A stretch of 51,930 nt of DNA, taken from Actinomycetes bacterium (GTDB taxonomy: Bacteria > Actinomycetota > Acidimicrobiia > Acidimicrobiales > RAAP-2). The stretch is taken from the NCBI GenBank assembly GCA_021798955.1, contig JAJZBK010000006.1, forward strand, positions 1 to 51,930. The letters run 5' to 3'. This document shows, piece after piece, positions 20,811 through 29,332 of this stretch (within the stretch, counting starts at the first letter, position 1; every line of letters begins with the position of its first letter). The notes beneath the pieces are model-generated. The model was not told the origin of the DNA and searched no databases. It saw nothing but the letters and a program-made list of their open reading frames with translations. Both the position numbers and the translations under genes were made by a program.

Positions 20811-21825
20811 CTTCCCCTCCGGCGACCTGCTCCCCGGCTCCGGCCGAACCGGTGTCGTGCCCGAGGAGGAGGAAGAGGACCGCCATCCGGACGACCAGGC
20901 CGTTGCGGACCTGGGCGCCGATGCGGGCACGGGGCAGGTCGGCCACCTCGGAGGCGACCTCGACACCGCGCACGACCGGACCGGGATGGAGCACCAGTGC
21001 GGTGGCATCGAGCCGGGCGGCCCGCTCCACCGTCAGGCCCCAGCGCGCCGTGTACTCGCGCAGCGACGGGACGTAGGCGCCACTCCCCCGTTCGGCCTGG
21101 AGGCGCAACAGCGAGACCACCCGGGCACCCTCCAGCGCCTCGTCGAGGTCGGAGGAGACGCCAGCGATGGGCCAGCCCTCAAGCGAGGGAGGCAACAGGG
21201 TCGGAGGCGCCACCAGGGTCACCCGGGCGCCGACCGCGGCGTAGGCCGCCACCAGCGATCGAGCCACCCTGCTGTGCCGGACGTCTCCCACCACGGCCAC
21301 GGGAAGCCCGGCGAAGCAGCCCAGGGCGTCCTCGCCGGGCCGGCGCAGGGCGTCGGCCACGGTGTACAGGTCGGCCAGGGCCTGGGTCGGGTGCTGGTGC
21401 CAACCGTCGCCGGCGTTGACGACGGCTACCCCGGGAGCCCAAGCGGCGACCCGGTGCGCTGTCCCCGACGCCCGGTGGCGCACCACCAAGGCATCGACAC
21501 CCATGGCCTCGATGGTGGCGACGGTGTCCCGAAGCGACTCACCCTTGTTGAGCGACGAGGAGCTGGCCGAAAAGCTCACCACGTCTGCCGACAGCCGTCT
21601 GGCCGCCGTCTCGAAGGAGAGCCGGGTCCGGGTCGAGTCCTCCAAGAAGAGCGTGGCCACCGTCCGCCCCCGGAGGGCCGGCACCTTGGGGTTGGCTCGC
21701 CGGCCCACCTCGGCGAACGAACCGGCGACGCTGAGCACGCGCTCGATCCCCTCGGCGCCCAGGTCGTCGACCGTCAAGAGGTGCCGGGCGGCCAGCCCGG
21801 CGGAGTCGAGGACGCCGCTGGTCAT
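20803..21825 (-). CDS. pyrB: Aspartate carbamoyltransferase catalytic subunit
   Basis: This 340-residue enzyme joins carbamoyl phosphate and Asp. The carbamoyl-phosphate loop FLEDSTRTRLSFE, SSSLNKGESLRDT, the HPTQALADLYT site, VVGDVRHSRVARS and the LHPGPVVRGVE aspartate loop are all present. No pyrI regulatory subunit is nearby, as usual for operons regulated by PyrR. The ATG overlaps the pyrR stop by four bases. The C-terminal 20 residues are Gly/Glu-rich and probably not part of the fold. Confidence 0.97.
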   Translation of the reverse strand: MTSGVLDSAGLAARHLLTVDDLGAEGIERVLSVAGSFAEVGRRANPKVPALRGRTVATLFLEDSTRTRLSFETAARRLSADVVSFSASSSSLNKGESLRDTVATIEAMGVDALVVRHRASGTAHRVAAWAPGVAVVNAGDGWHQHPTQALADLYTVADALRRPGEDALGCFAGLPVAVVGDVRHSRVARSLVAAYAAVGARVTLVAPPTLLPPSLEGWPIAGVSSDLDEALEGARVVSLLRLQAERGSGAYVPSLREYTARWGLTVERAARLDATALVLHPGPVVRGVEVASEVADLPRARIGAQVRNGLVVRMAVLFLLLGHDTGSAGAGEQVAGGEDG

Positions 21826-22424
21826 CGACCGACCAGGTCGCCCAGCGTCACGCCCTCCTCGGTCACGTCGACCAGCTCGTCCCGCCGCGTCGGGAGGTTC
21901 TTGCCGACGTAATCGGGGCGGATCGGCAGTTCGCGATGGCCCCGATCGACCATCACGGCCAGCTGGACCGCCTGCGCCCGGCCGTACTCGCCCAGGGCAT
22001 TGAGGGCGGCGCGGATGGTCCGACCGGTGAACAGCACGTCGTCGACCAAAATGACCGTCCTGCCGGTCAGGTCGACCGGGATGTCGGTGACCGCTTCGGG
22101 AAGCACCGGCCGTAGGCCGATGTCGTCTCGGTAGAAGGCGACGTCGAGGGTGCCCACTGGCACCGGGGTGGGACCCGGCGAACCGGGGCCGACCGTCCGC
22201 GCCGCGGCGAGGCCGTCGAGCGACGCGGCCAATCGGCGGGCGATGGGGACCCCTCCCGTCTGGAGGCCAACGACGACCACGTCGTCCACACCACGGTTCC
22301 GCTCGACCACTTCGTGGGCCATCCTGGTGATGGCGCGGGTGAGATCGTCAGAAGAGAGGACCTGCGAGCGGGGAACGAAGACCGCGCCCCTCGGTCGGGC
22401 GTGATTCCGCTCTCGTTCGGCCAC
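21822..22424 (-). CDS. pyrR: Bifunctional pyr operon regulator / uracil phosphoribosyltransferase
   Basis: This protein of about 200 residues is an RNA-binding regulator with uracil phosphoribosyltransferase activity. The PRPP-binding motif is VILVDDVLFTGRTIRAALN; other family blocks are GLQTGGVPIARRL and VDRGHRELPIRPDYVGKNLPT. UMP-bound PyrR binds pyr mRNA and lowers expression. The GTG at 22424 is preferred over the GTG at 22436 because GGAGG lies five bases upstream. A PyrR recognition loop sits directly before that Shine-Dalgarno (22442-22461), so it likely represses its own operon at translation. Residues about 75-92 (Gly/Pro-rich) look like a small insertion. Confidence 0.95.
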   Translation of the reverse strand: MAERERNHARPRGAVFVPRSQVLSSDDLTRAITRMAHEVVERNRGVDDVVVVGLQTGGVPIARRLAASLDGLAAARTVGPGSPGPTPVPVGTLDVAFYRDDIGLRPVLPEAVTDIPVDLTGRTVILVDDVLFTGRTIRAALNALGEYGRAQAVQLAVMVDRGHRELPIRPDYVGKNLPTRRDELVDVTEEGVTLGDLVGR

Positions 22425-22441
22425 GTCGTCCTCCACTCCGT

Positions 22442-22461
22442 ACGGGCCTCACGGGACCCGC
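22442..22461 (-). promoter_or_regulatory. PyrR-binding RNA hairpin in the pyr leader
   Basis: As transcribed, GCGGG pairs with CCCGU (last pair G-U) around the loop UCCCGUGAGG. The loop fits the UCCNGNGAGG core of the known PyrR recognition consensus ARUCCNGNGAGGYU. It ends six bases before the GGAGG of pyrR. No terminator/antiterminator pair is visible, so repression should be translational, as described for mycobacterial pyr operons. Confidence 0.72.
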
Positions 22462-22481
22462 TTCACGGTCGTCGGTGGAGC

Positions 22482-22904
22482 TTAGCGCGCCAAGGAGTCG
22501 GGGCGGACTCTGCTCGCCACCGTGGCCAAGACGCCGTTGACGAACCGGCCGGACTCGTCGGTCGAGTAGTCCGACGCCAGTTCGACCGCCTCGCTCAGCA
22601 CCACCGCCGTCGGCGTAGACGGGACGGCAACCAGCTCGGCGGACCCCAGGCGCAGGACGTTGCGGTCGACGACGGCCATGCGGGAAACCTCCCAGCCCTC
22701 CGACACCTCCCCGAGAAGACGGTCGATCTCCTCGCCGTGGGCCTCCACGGCACGGAGCAGGGTGGCCGCGTACTCGTCGGGCGGAACGGCGAGTGCCGCG
22801 ACGACCGTCGAGACGGGCTCGCCTTTCACGTCTGCCTCGTAGAGCAGGGCGAGCGCCCGCTCGCGCGACCGTCTCCGGCTGGCGTCCACCGGAGCGGTGC
22901 TCAC
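22482..22904 (-). CDS. nusB: Transcription antitermination factor NusB
   Basis: This 140-residue all-helical RNA-binding protein acts with NusE (ribosomal protein S10) in antitermination of ribosomal RNA transcripts. The family pattern is clear: [19 protein letters not shown] at the N-terminus, [21 protein letters not shown] in the middle, and [30 protein letters not shown] at the C-terminus. The GTG at 22904 overlaps the efp stop by four bases. It ends 57 bp before pyrR, and that gap carries the PyrR hairpin. Confidence 0.96.
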   Translation of the reverse strand: MSTAPVDASRRRSRERALALLYEADVKGEPVSTVVAALAVPPDEYAATLLRAVEAHGEEIDRLLGEVSEGWEVSRMAVVDRNVLRLGSAELVAVPSTPTAVVLSEAVELASDYSTDESGRFVNGVLATVASRVRPDSLAR

Positions 22905-23461
22905 GCCCGGGTCAGGTACTCCCCGGAGCGGGTGTCCACCTTGATCTTCTCCCCGGGGTTGACGAACAGCGGCACCTGGACGACCAGGCCCGTCTCGAGG
23001 GTGGCGGGCTTGCGCGCCCCGGACACCCGGTCGCCCTGCACGCCCGGCTCCGTTTCGGCGACGGTCAGCTCGACGGCAGCCGGCAGGTCGACGCCGACGA
23101 TCTCCGTACCGAAGAACTGGAGGATGGCGTCGTCGCCCTCCTTCAGGTAGTTCGCCGCGTCGCCCAGTGCCGAGGTGGGCACCTGCAGCTGTTCGTAGGA
23201 CACCGTGTCCATGAAGACGTACTCTGACCCGTCCCGGTAGAGGAACTGCATCTCCCGCTTGTCGACGATGGCCTGCTCGAGCTTCTCGTCGGCGCGGAAC
23301 GTCCGCTCGATCACCGCACCTGACCGCACGTTCTTCAGCTTGGTGCGGACGAAGGCACCGCCCTTGCCCGGCTTGACGTGCTGGAACTCGACGACCGCGA
23401 ACAGCCCTTCGGGCAAGTCGATCGTCATCCCGTTCCGCAGGTCGTTCGTCGAGACGGCCAT
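22901..23461 (-). CDS. efp: Elongation factor P
   Basis: This 186-residue factor rescues ribosomes stalled at polyproline. Domain I has [41 protein letters not shown], with the loop Lys in PGKGG; domain II and the OB-type domain III follow, ending in [24 protein letters not shown]. No epmA/epmB-like gene for lysylation is in the window. The ATG at 23461 is nine bases after AAGG; a GTG two codons earlier is possible but too close to the Shine-Dalgarno. Confidence 0.97.
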   Translation of the reverse strand: MAVSTNDLRNGMTIDLPEGLFAVVEFQHVKPGKGGAFVRTKLKNVRSGAVIERTFRADEKLEQAIVDKREMQFLYRDGSEYVFMDTVSYEQLQVPTSALGDAANYLKEGDDAILQFFGTEIVGVDLPAAVELTVAETEPGVQGDRVSGARKPATLETGLVVQVPLFVNPGEKIKVDTRSGEYLTRA

Positions 23462-23513
23462 CAGCACGCACCTTCTCTCACGCGGGCCCCCTGGTGGGGC
23501 ACGACTGGACTCC

Positions 23514-24638
23514 TCAGACGGGGACGGACTTCGGGAACCGGGTCAGGGCCCGGGCGCCGGCCTCGGTCACCACCAGGGTGTCCTCGACACGGACGCCTCC
23601 CGCCCCCGGGAGGTAGACACCCGGCTCGACAGTGACCACGGTGCCGGGCGTGAGGATAGCAGTCGACCCAGGCGCCACCGACGGGGCCTCGTGGATCTCC
23701 AGGCCCACCCCGTGGCCGGTCCCGTGCTCGAACCGTTCTCCGAAGCCGGCCGAGGCGATGCGGTCGCGACAGACGGCGTCCACCGCTCCTGCCGTCACGC
23801 CGGGAGCCACGGCGGCCACGCCGGCCGCCTGGGCCTCGGCGACCAACGAGAACACGACAGCCAGCTCGCCGGCGGGCTCGCCACCCACGCAGAACGTCCG
23901 GGTCATGTCCGAGCGGTAGCCGTCGTAGACGGCACCGAAGTCGACCACCACCGCGTCACCAGGCCGGATGGGATCGGACCCGGGCCGCGCGTGCGGCATG
24001 GCCGAGCGTTCACCGGCGGCGACGATCGTCTCGAAGGCTGGCTCCTCGGCACCGCGGAGCCGCATGGCGTGGTCGAGCTCGGCCGCGAACCTCCGCTCGG
24101 TCATCCCGGCCTCGGAGAGCGCAGGGAGCACGTCGGCCAGGGCGGCATCCGCGATGGAGGCCGCACGTTCCATACGAGCCAGTTCGCCGGCGTCCTTGGC
24201 GACCCTGAGGTCCTCCACGACGCCCCGAGTGGGCACCAGCGTCGACCCGCTCAGGCGGGTGGCCCACTGCTCGTGCGCGCTCACGGTGAGCTGCGTCGAC
24301 TCGAAGCCGACCCGGCGCTCCTCCGGTGACACGGCGGCGACGATGGCCGCCGCCTGGTCCTCGAGCCCGCCCACCGCGATGTCGACGACGTCGGCGACAC
24401 CAGCCGCTGCCACCTGGTCGGCCGACTGGGTCCGGTAGCGGCCGTCCGTGGCGAGCACGACCCGCGCCGGCCCGACGACGAGGACGCCGGCCGAGCCAGT
24501 GAAGCCCGTCAGCCAGCGGACGTTGACCAGCGAGGTGACGAGCAGGGCGTCGACACCGACGTCGCCCAGCCGTTCCCGCAGCCGCTCGAGGCGACCGGCG
24601 ACGGCGAGCGGGGCGAGGTCGGCCCCACCGGTGGTCAC
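23514..24638 (-). CDS. M24B-family Xaa-Pro peptidase (aminopeptidase P/prolidase type)
   Basis: This 374-residue metallopeptidase probably cleaves an N-terminal residue before Pro, or Xaa-Pro dipeptides. The N-terminal creatinase-like domain contains [22 protein letters not shown]. The pita-bread domain has all five metal ligands: two Asp in [17 protein letters not shown], His in [13 protein letters not shown], Glu in [11 protein letters not shown] and Glu in [10 protein letters not shown]. It is cytoplasmic, with no signal peptide. GTG at 24638 overlaps the aroB stop (GTGA). It lies between aroB and efp, a common arrangement in Gram-positives. Precise substrate preference cannot be told from sequence. 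Confidence 0.92.
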   Translation of the reverse strand: MTTGGADLAPLAVAGRLERLRERLGDVGVDALLVTSLVNVRWLTGFTGSAGVLVVGPARVVLATDGRYRTQSADQVAAAGVADVVDIAVGGLEDQAAAIVAAVSPEERRVGFESTQLTVSAHEQWATRLSGSTLVPTRGVVEDLRVAKDAGELARMERAASIADAALADVLPALSEAGMTERRFAAELDHAMRLRGAEEPAFETIVAAGERSAMPHARPGSDPIRPGDAVVVDFGAVYDGYRSDMTRTFCVGGEPAGELAVVFSLVAEAQAAGVAAVAPGVTAGAVDAVCRDRIASAGFGERFEHGTGHGVGLEIHEAPSVAPGSTAILTPGTVVTVEPGVYLPGAGGVRVEDTLVVTEAGARALTRFPKSVPV

Positions 24639-25705
24639 GCCGCTCGCTCCATCTCCTCGAGCGTAGCGAGCACGACGTCGGGGTCCACCCCGCGCACGAC
24701 CTCGACGCCGTGAGGTCCATCGAGCACGAAGGTCAGGTCGTGATGGGCCTTCTTGTCTCGCCGCATGAGCTCCACCAGGTACGCCGGGTCGACGCCGCCC
24801 GGGAGGGCGGTCGGCAGCCCGAAGGCGGTCACCACCCTGCGGTGCTCGTCGACCCGCGATGCCTCGACCCGCCCGAGGCGGTGGGCCAGTTCGGCGGCGA
24901 AGACGAGCCCGACGGCAACCGCCTCGCCGTGACGCAGACCACGGCCCGGACCACCCAGCTCACCGAAGCCAGCCGCTTCGAGGGCGTGCGCCAGCGTGTG
25001 GCCGTAGTTGAGCACGGCGCGGCGGTCTCCCTCGCGCTCGTCGCTGGCGACGACCGCCGCTTTGACGGCAACGCAGTGGGCCACCTGTTCCTCGAGGGTG
25101 AGCTCGAGCAGGCCCAACGCACCGGTGCCGGTGCCGGTGCCGGTGCCGAGAAAGGCGTACTTGGCCATCTCCCCGCGGCCCGAGCGCCACTCGCGCTCGG
25201 GCAACGTGGCGAGCACCTCGGTGTCACAGACCACGGCGCTCGGCTGCCAGAACGCCCCGACCAGGTTCTTCCCCTCCGGAAGGTTGACCCCGGTCTTGCC
25301 GCCGATGGCAGCGTCCACCTGGGCGAGCAACGAGGTGGCCACGTTCACGTAGGCCACGCCCCGGTGGTAGGTGGCGGCAGCGAAGCCGGCCACGTCGGTG
25401 ACCACTCCGCCCCCGACCGCCACCACGAGGTCGCCCCGGCTCAGTCCGGCCCGGGCAAACCGGCGGCAGAGGTCCTCGACGGTGGCGAGGGACTTCGCGC
25501 CTTCCCCGTCGTCCACCTCGAGACGGATGACCGGGATGCCGACCTCCACCTCGACGCCGATCGCCGGCTGTGTCACCACGGCAGCGAGCCGTGCTCCGGG
25601 GACCTTGGTCGACACCAGCCCGGCCAGTTCCCCTCGGACCCCGCTGCCCACGACGACGTCGTACGCCCGTCCGCCGAGGAGGACGGGAACGGTGACGGGG
25701 CTCAC
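24635..25705 (-). CDS. aroB: 3-dehydroquinate synthase
   Basis: This 356-residue NAD- and metal-dependent enzyme is the second step of the shikimate pathway. Motifs include GGGVVTDVAGFAAATYHRG, the NAD/substrate segment TSLLAQVDAAIGGKTGVNLPEGKN, GAFWQP, GEMAKYAF, NYGHTLAHALE with a metal His, and LRHGEAVAVG. A run of Gly-Thr dipeptides (GTGTGTGTG) follows GEMAKYAFL and is encoded by a perfect hexamer repeat; it replaces a normally short surface loop. GTG at 25705 overlaps the aroK stop by four bases. Confidence 0.97.
   Translation of the reverse strand: MSPVTVPVLLGGRAYDVVVGSGVRGELAGLVSTKVPGARLAAVVTQPAIGVEVEVGIPVIRLEVDDGEGAKSLATVEDLCRRFARAGLSRGDLVVAVGGGVVTDVAGFAAATYHRGVAYVNVATSLLAQVDAAIGGKTGVNLPEGKNLVGAFWQPSAVVCDTEVLATLPEREWRSGRGEMAKYAFLGTGTGTGTGALGLLELTLEEQVAHCVAVKAAVVASDEREGDRRAVLNYGHTLAHALEAAGFGELGGPGRGLRHGEAVAVGLVFAAELAHRLGRVEASRVDEHRRVVTAFGLPTALPGGVDPAYLVELMRRDKKAHHDLTFVLDGPHGVEVVRGVDPDVVLATLEEMERAA
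25122..25148. repeat. Hexanucleotide repeat (ccggtg) x 4.5 in aroB
   Basis: Four perfect ccggtg units plus ccg encode Thr-Gly pairs in AroB. Unit-number changes would add or remove two residues without a frameshift. Confidence 0.88.
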
Positions 25706-26268
25706 GAGCCCGGCCCCGCGGCGCGCAGCCGCTCGAACGCGAGCAGCACGTCGTGCGCCACGGCCTCGGGTTCCTGCCCGTCGACGTCGACGGCTGCCTG
25801 CGACACGGCGACGTAGAACGGCCGGCGCTCGGCGTCGAGGGCACGCAGACGCCCGACGGCGTCACTGCCCACCAGGGGACGCTCCCCGCCACCGGCCACC
25901 CGGGTGGCCAACGTGTCGGGTCTCGCCCGAAGCCAGACCACCGGGCCGGCAGCGCCGAGGAGGCTCCGGCTGGCCGGATCGAGCACGGCACCACCGGCCA
26001 CGGAGACGACCACGCCGTCGAGCACCGCCGCCTCCCGCAAGGCAGCTGCCTCCTCGGCGTGCATGGCCGCCTCGCCCACGTCTCTCGCTAGTTCGACCAC
26101 GGTGTGCCCGGTGCGCGCCTCGACCATGGCATCGCTGTCGCAGTGCTGCCAGCCGAGTGCGGTGGCGACGAGCCGGCCGACAGTCGTCTTGCCGCTCCCC
26201 ATCATGCCGACGAGGAACAGCCGGTTGCCGCTCCACGTCGGGGGTGCCCCGCCGCCTGGCCTGCTCAC
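25702..26268 (-). CDS. aroK: Shikimate kinase
   Basis: This 188-residue P-loop kinase phosphorylates shikimate at the 3-hydroxyl. [15 protein letters not shown] is the Walker [16 protein letters not shown] carries the shikimate-binding Asp; [10 protein letters not shown] is the GGG-like region (reads AGGAV); and the lid is GGERPLVG. The C-terminal adenine-binding [17 protein letters not shown] is typical. The GTG at 26268 overlaps the aroC stop (GTGA); the longer open frame upstream is a shadow of aroC. Confidence 0.95.
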   Translation of the reverse strand: MSRPGGGAPPTWSGNRLFLVGMMGSGKTTVGRLVATALGWQHCDSDAMVEARTGHTVVELARDVGEAAMHAEEAAALREAAVLDGVVVSVAGGAVLDPASRSLLGAAGPVVWLRARPDTLATRVAGGGERPLVGSDAVGRLRALDAERRPFYVAVSQAAVDVDGQEPEAVAHDVLLAFERLRAAGPGS

Positions 26269-27494
26269 GCCGAGGGACGCCCCGCCGCCGAGGGCACCTC
26301 GCCGAGCGTGGCCAGGTAGCCGCGGTGGTTCCGGCATAGCTCGGCGAGCGAGTCCCCGCCGAACTTGCGCAACGTCTCGTCGGCGAGCACCAGGGCCACC
26401 ATCGTCTCGGCGACGACGCCCATCGCCGGAACGGCCGTCACGTCGGTCCGCTCCTTGAAGGAGACGGTCGACTCCTTGGTGGCGACGTCGACCGTCTGCA
26501 ACGTAGGCCGGTTCAACGTGGCCAGGGGCTTCATCGAGGCCCGGGCCACGATGGGCCCGCCGGTCGACATCCCCCCTTCGATCCCACCGGCGCGATGGGT
26601 GTCCCGCACGTAACCGCCCCCGAGGTCCCCGGGCCCGAAGCCGTCGTCGGCGCGCTCGTCCGATCGCGCCACCCGGATGGCGTCGTGGGCCTCCGATCCC
26701 CTCCGGGCCGGCAGGTCGGCACCCTCCCCGATCTCGACGGCCTTGATCGCCTGGATGCTCATGAGGGCTCGGGCCAGGTTGGCATCCAGTCGTCGGTCCC
26801 AGTGGACGTGGCTACCGAGGCCGACGGGGACCCCGTGGGCGACGACCTCGGCCACCCCCCCCAGCGAATCGCCGACTTTGGCCGCCGCCTTGATCGCCGC
26901 CACCATGCGCTGCTCGCCATCGAGGTCACCGCACCTGACGGGCGACGCGTCGATGCGCTCGAGGTCAGCCAGTGTCGGCAGTGGACCGGTAGCGTCGACC
27001 GCCTCCGGCCCGAGCTGGACCACGTGGCTCACCACCGAGACGCCGACCTCCGTCAACAGGAGCTTGGCCAGGGCGCCGGCGGCCACCCTGGCGGCCGTCT
27101 CGCGAGCCGAGGCACGCTCGAGCACGTCACGGGCGTCAGCCAGGCCGTACTTCAGCATGCCGGCGAGGTCGGCATGCCCGGGCCGAGGCTGTGTGAGCAC
27201 CTTGCTCGGCTGGCCGGGAGCGGGCGACATCTCCTGTTCCCACTTCGGCCACTCCGTGTTGGCGATCTCGATGGCCACGGGCGAGCCCAGTGTCCGCCCG
27301 TGTCGGACCCCGCCGACCAGGGTGACCTCGTCGGCCTCGAAGCGCATCCGGGGGCCGCGTCCGTAGCCGAGCCGCCGACGGGCGAGCTCGTCGGCGACGT
27401 CCTCGGCGGTGACGGCCAACCCGGCCGGGAGCCCCTCGACCACCACCACCAGGGCGCGACCGTGTGACTCGCCGGCGGTCAGGAAGCGCAACAT
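26265..27494 (-). CDS. aroC: Chorismate synthase
   Basis: This 409-residue FMN-dependent enzyme makes chorismate, the branch point for aromatic amino acids, folate and menaquinone. Signatures are [11 protein letters not shown] at the N-terminus, [39 protein letters not shown] and [17 protein letters not shown] 27494 gives the exact family N-terminus. It has no Shine-Dalgarno; instead TAGATT ends seven bases upstream, so a leaderless transcript is likely. It is the first gene of the aro-efp-nusB-pyr series. Chorismate made here feeds the men genes further along. Confidence 0.97.
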   Translation of the reverse strand: MLRFLTAGESHGRALVVVVEGLPAGLAVTAEDVADELARRRLGYGRGPRMRFEADEVTLVGGVRHGRTLGSPVAIEIANTEWPKWEQEMSPAPGQPSKVLTQPRPGHADLAGMLKYGLADARDVLERASARETAARVAAGALAKLLLTEVGVSVVSHVVQLGPEAVDATGPLPTLADLERIDASPVRCGDLDGEQRMVAAIKAAAKVGDSLGGVAEVVAHGVPVGLGSHVHWDRRLDANLARALMSIQAIKAVEIGEGADLPARRGSEAHDAIRVARSDERADDGFGPGDLGGGYVRDTHRAGGIEGGMSTGGPIVARASMKPLATLNRPTLQTVDVATKESTVSFKERTDVTAVPAMGVVAETMVALVLADETLRKFGGDSLAELCRNHRGYLATLGEVPSAAGRPSA

Positions 27495-27501
27495 GGCGGC
27501 A

Positions 27502-27507
27502 AATCTA
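27502..27507 (-). promoter_or_regulatory. Putative leaderless -10 box of aroC
   Basis: TAGATT on the minus strand ends seven bases before the aroC ATG, and no Shine-Dalgarno is present. It could drive the whole aro-pyr series. Confidence 0.6.
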
Positions 27508-27572
27508 CTCGGGGCCCGGGTGGGTACAGCCGACGCAGGAGAGGTGGTCACGCAGGTGGGGTGCCGGCATCG

Positions 27573-28463
27573 TCACCCGCCACCACTGAACAGGCTGGAG
27601 GCCACGTGTGGGCCGGCCAGTACGGCGATGACCGCTCCGGCGGCCAGCGCGGGGGCAAAGGGGACACGAGTACGACGGCCCGATCCGGTGACCACCATGA
27701 CCACCACACCACCAAGCGCACCAAGGACGAAGGCGCTGAGGAACCCGAGGTAGGTGTCGAACAAGCCCAGATAGCCGAGCGCGAGCCCGATCAGGCCGGC
27801 CAGGCGCACGTCCCCGAACCCCATCCCACGGGGGACGAACCACCACACGGCGAAGAAGACCCCGAAGGCGACCGCACCCCCGATCGCCGCACCGGCCAAG
27901 CGTCGCGGGTCATGCCCGTTCAGCGCGTCGGCCACCAGCGCGGCGCCGACGACGACGGCCCCCGGGTAGACGAGCCGGCGAGGGACGAGCCGGTGGGAGA
28001 GGTCGGTGACCGACACGGCAACCAGGACGGCGAAGAGCAGGCCGTAGGCCACGAGCGTGAGCTGGGCACCCAGGCGATGTGCGGCGGCGGCGGCCAGCGC
28101 ACCGGTGACCAGCCCGGCCACCACGGTCCGGGTCGGGTTGCGACCTGCCGGGACCAAGGCGACGGTTGGCGGTCTCCCCGCTGCCACCCCGGAGCCAGGC
28201 GACGTCAGGGGCGGACTGTCGTCGACGGTCGGCTCCTCTGCCTCCTGGTGGCCTGCCTCGTGGCGAGCGACGCCGCGACCGCCGGCGCCGGGTTCTCCCC
28301 CGCTGAGCGACGCTCCCTGGGCAGAGGCGGCCTGGGCGGAGGCGGCCTGGGCGGCGTCGGCGGCACGACTGTCTTCGGCCAGCTGCTGGGCGAGCGGGTC
28401 GAGCACGACGCCGGCGAAGAAGCCCACGACGGCAGCGGCGATCGTGGCGGCAGTGGCGTCCAC
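27573..28463 (-). CDS. A24-family prepilin peptidase
   Basis: This 296-residue integral membrane aspartyl protease should cleave type IV pilin or pseudopilin leader peptides. The two catalytic Asp motifs are visible: VSVTDLSHRLVPRRLVYP and GMGFGDVRLAGLIG, followed by PFAPALAAGA. An N-terminal membrane helix (about 5-25) is followed by a cytoplasmic linker rich in Ala/Gln, with AQAAS-type repeats and acidic residues. The Cys-containing methyltransferase domain of PilD-like enzymes is missing, so N-methylation is unlikely. About seven hydrophobic segments follow. GTG 28463 has a TACCGT box six bases upstream. No pilin gene is in the window. Confidence 0.87.
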   Translation of the reverse strand: MDATAATIAAAVVGFFAGVVLDPLAQQLAEDSRAADAAQAASAQAASAQGASLSGGEPGAGGRGVARHEAGHQEAEEPTVDDSPPLTSPGSGVAAGRPPTVALVPAGRNPTRTVVAGLVTGALAAAAAHRLGAQLTLVAYGLLFAVLVAVSVTDLSHRLVPRRLVYPGAVVVGAALVADALNGHDPRRLAGAAIGGAVAFGVFFAVWWFVPRGMGFGDVRLAGLIGLALGYLGLFDTYLGFLSAFVLGALGGVVVMVVTGSGRRTRVPFAPALAAGAVIAVLAGPHVASSLFSGGG

Positions 28464-28469
28464 GCCGGA

Positions 28470-28475
28470 ACGGTA
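28470..28475 (-). promoter_or_regulatory. Putative leaderless -10 box of the prepilin peptidase gene
   Basis: TACCGT on the minus strand ends six bases before the GTG start. No Shine-Dalgarno is visible. Confidence 0.45.
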
Positions 28476-28544
28476 CCCGACCAGCAGCAGTCTCGAGGGT
28501 CTTTGACCCCAGATGGGTGGTGCCGAAGCTGCCGCGCTCCGCGG

Positions 28545-28550
28545 TACAGT
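28545..28550 (+). promoter_or_regulatory. Putative -10 box upstream of the YceI gene
   Basis: TACAGT is followed after eight bases by the ATG of a 16-codon ORF. A 10-bp palindrome TGAGCGCTCA (28550-28559) overlaps its last base. Confidence 0.4.
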
Positions 28551-28558
28551 GAGCGCTC

Positions 28559-28609
28559 ATGTCACACAGTGGGTCAACTCTTGCGCGCATCGTGAGCGTC
28601 CCGACGTGA
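28559..28609 (+). CDS. Possible 16-residue leader ORF before the YceI gene
   Basis: ATG to TGA encodes MSHSGSTLARIVSVPT. It begins eight bases after a TACAGT box and ends 31 bases before the YceI start, in another frame. It has no known similarity that I recognise. It may be a leader peptide or chance; the support is only its position. Confidence 0.2.
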   Translation: MSHSGSTLARIVSVPT

Positions 28610-28640
28610 GCTCGCTCCGAGTCGCACTCGACGTGGCGGG

Positions 28641-29297
28641 ATGCCCGCGTCGCCGGGTCACCGGGCACCGGTGGGCGTGAGCGCGAGCGTCTCCACCGCG
28701 GACGCTGCCGGGAGCTCCGACGACCCGGAACCAGCGCACGTTCCTCCCGTCCCGGCGGGCACCTGGCAAGTCCTCGGCGAGGGCTCCGTCGTCGGCTTCA
28801 CCGCTCGCCACCTGCTCGTCACCCTCGTGCACGGCCACTTCGCCGACGTCGAGGGGCTGATCGTGGTCGCTCCCGACGTGACGAGCTCCTCGGTGGCAGC
28901 GCAGGCCTTGGCCGGCTCGATCACCACCGGCGACCCCGTGCGCGACGACCATCTCCGCTCCCACGACGTCCTCGACGTGGCGACCTACCCCGTGCTCTCC
29001 CTCTCCGGCAACGGCGTCACCGAGTACGCAGCCGGGCGGTACCGGACCACGGTGTCCCTCACCATCAGGGGCATCACCCGACCGGTCACCTTCGAGGTCG
29101 GCTCCGAGCCGGTGGCGCGCCCCGGCGACCGGCTGGGGCCGCTGCGGGCCCGCTTCACGGCTCGCGCCACTGTCAACCGCAAGGACTTCGGCCTGCGGTG
29201 GAACCCCGTGCTCGAGGCGGGCGGCGTCCTCGTCGGCGAAGAGGTCGCCGTCGAGGTCGACGTGCTGGCAGAGCACACCGGCCCGGCCACGCCCTGA
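28641..29297 (+). CDS. YceI-family lipid-binding-like protein
   Basis: This 218-residue protein has the YceI lipocalin-like barrel at about 40-212. It begins with GTWQVLGEGSVVGFTARHLLVTLVHGHFADVEG, continues with the DDHLRSHDVLDVATYPVLSL block and LTIRGITRPVTFEV, and ends with TVNRKDFGLRWNP. Family members bind polyisoprenoid or amide lipids; the ligand here is unknown. No signal peptide is seen, so it is probably cytoplasmic, unlike secreted E. coli YceI. The first 35 residues are Ser/Ala/Pro-rich, and in-frame GTGs at 28671 and 28677 are alternative starts. There is no strong Shine-Dalgarno. Confidence 0.88.
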   Translation: MPASPGHRAPVGVSASVSTADAAGSSDDPEPAHVPPVPAGTWQVLGEGSVVGFTARHLLVTLVHGHFADVEGLIVVAPDVTSSSVAAQALAGSITTGDPVRDDHLRSHDVLDVATYPVLSLSGNGVTEYAAGRYRTTVSLTIRGITRPVTFEVGSEPVARPGDRLGPLRARFTARATVNRKDFGLRWNPVLEAGGVLVGEEVAVEVDVLAEHTGPATP

Positions 29298-29332
29298 GCC
29301 CGACGACCGCTCCGCCCTGGCATCATGGGCCC

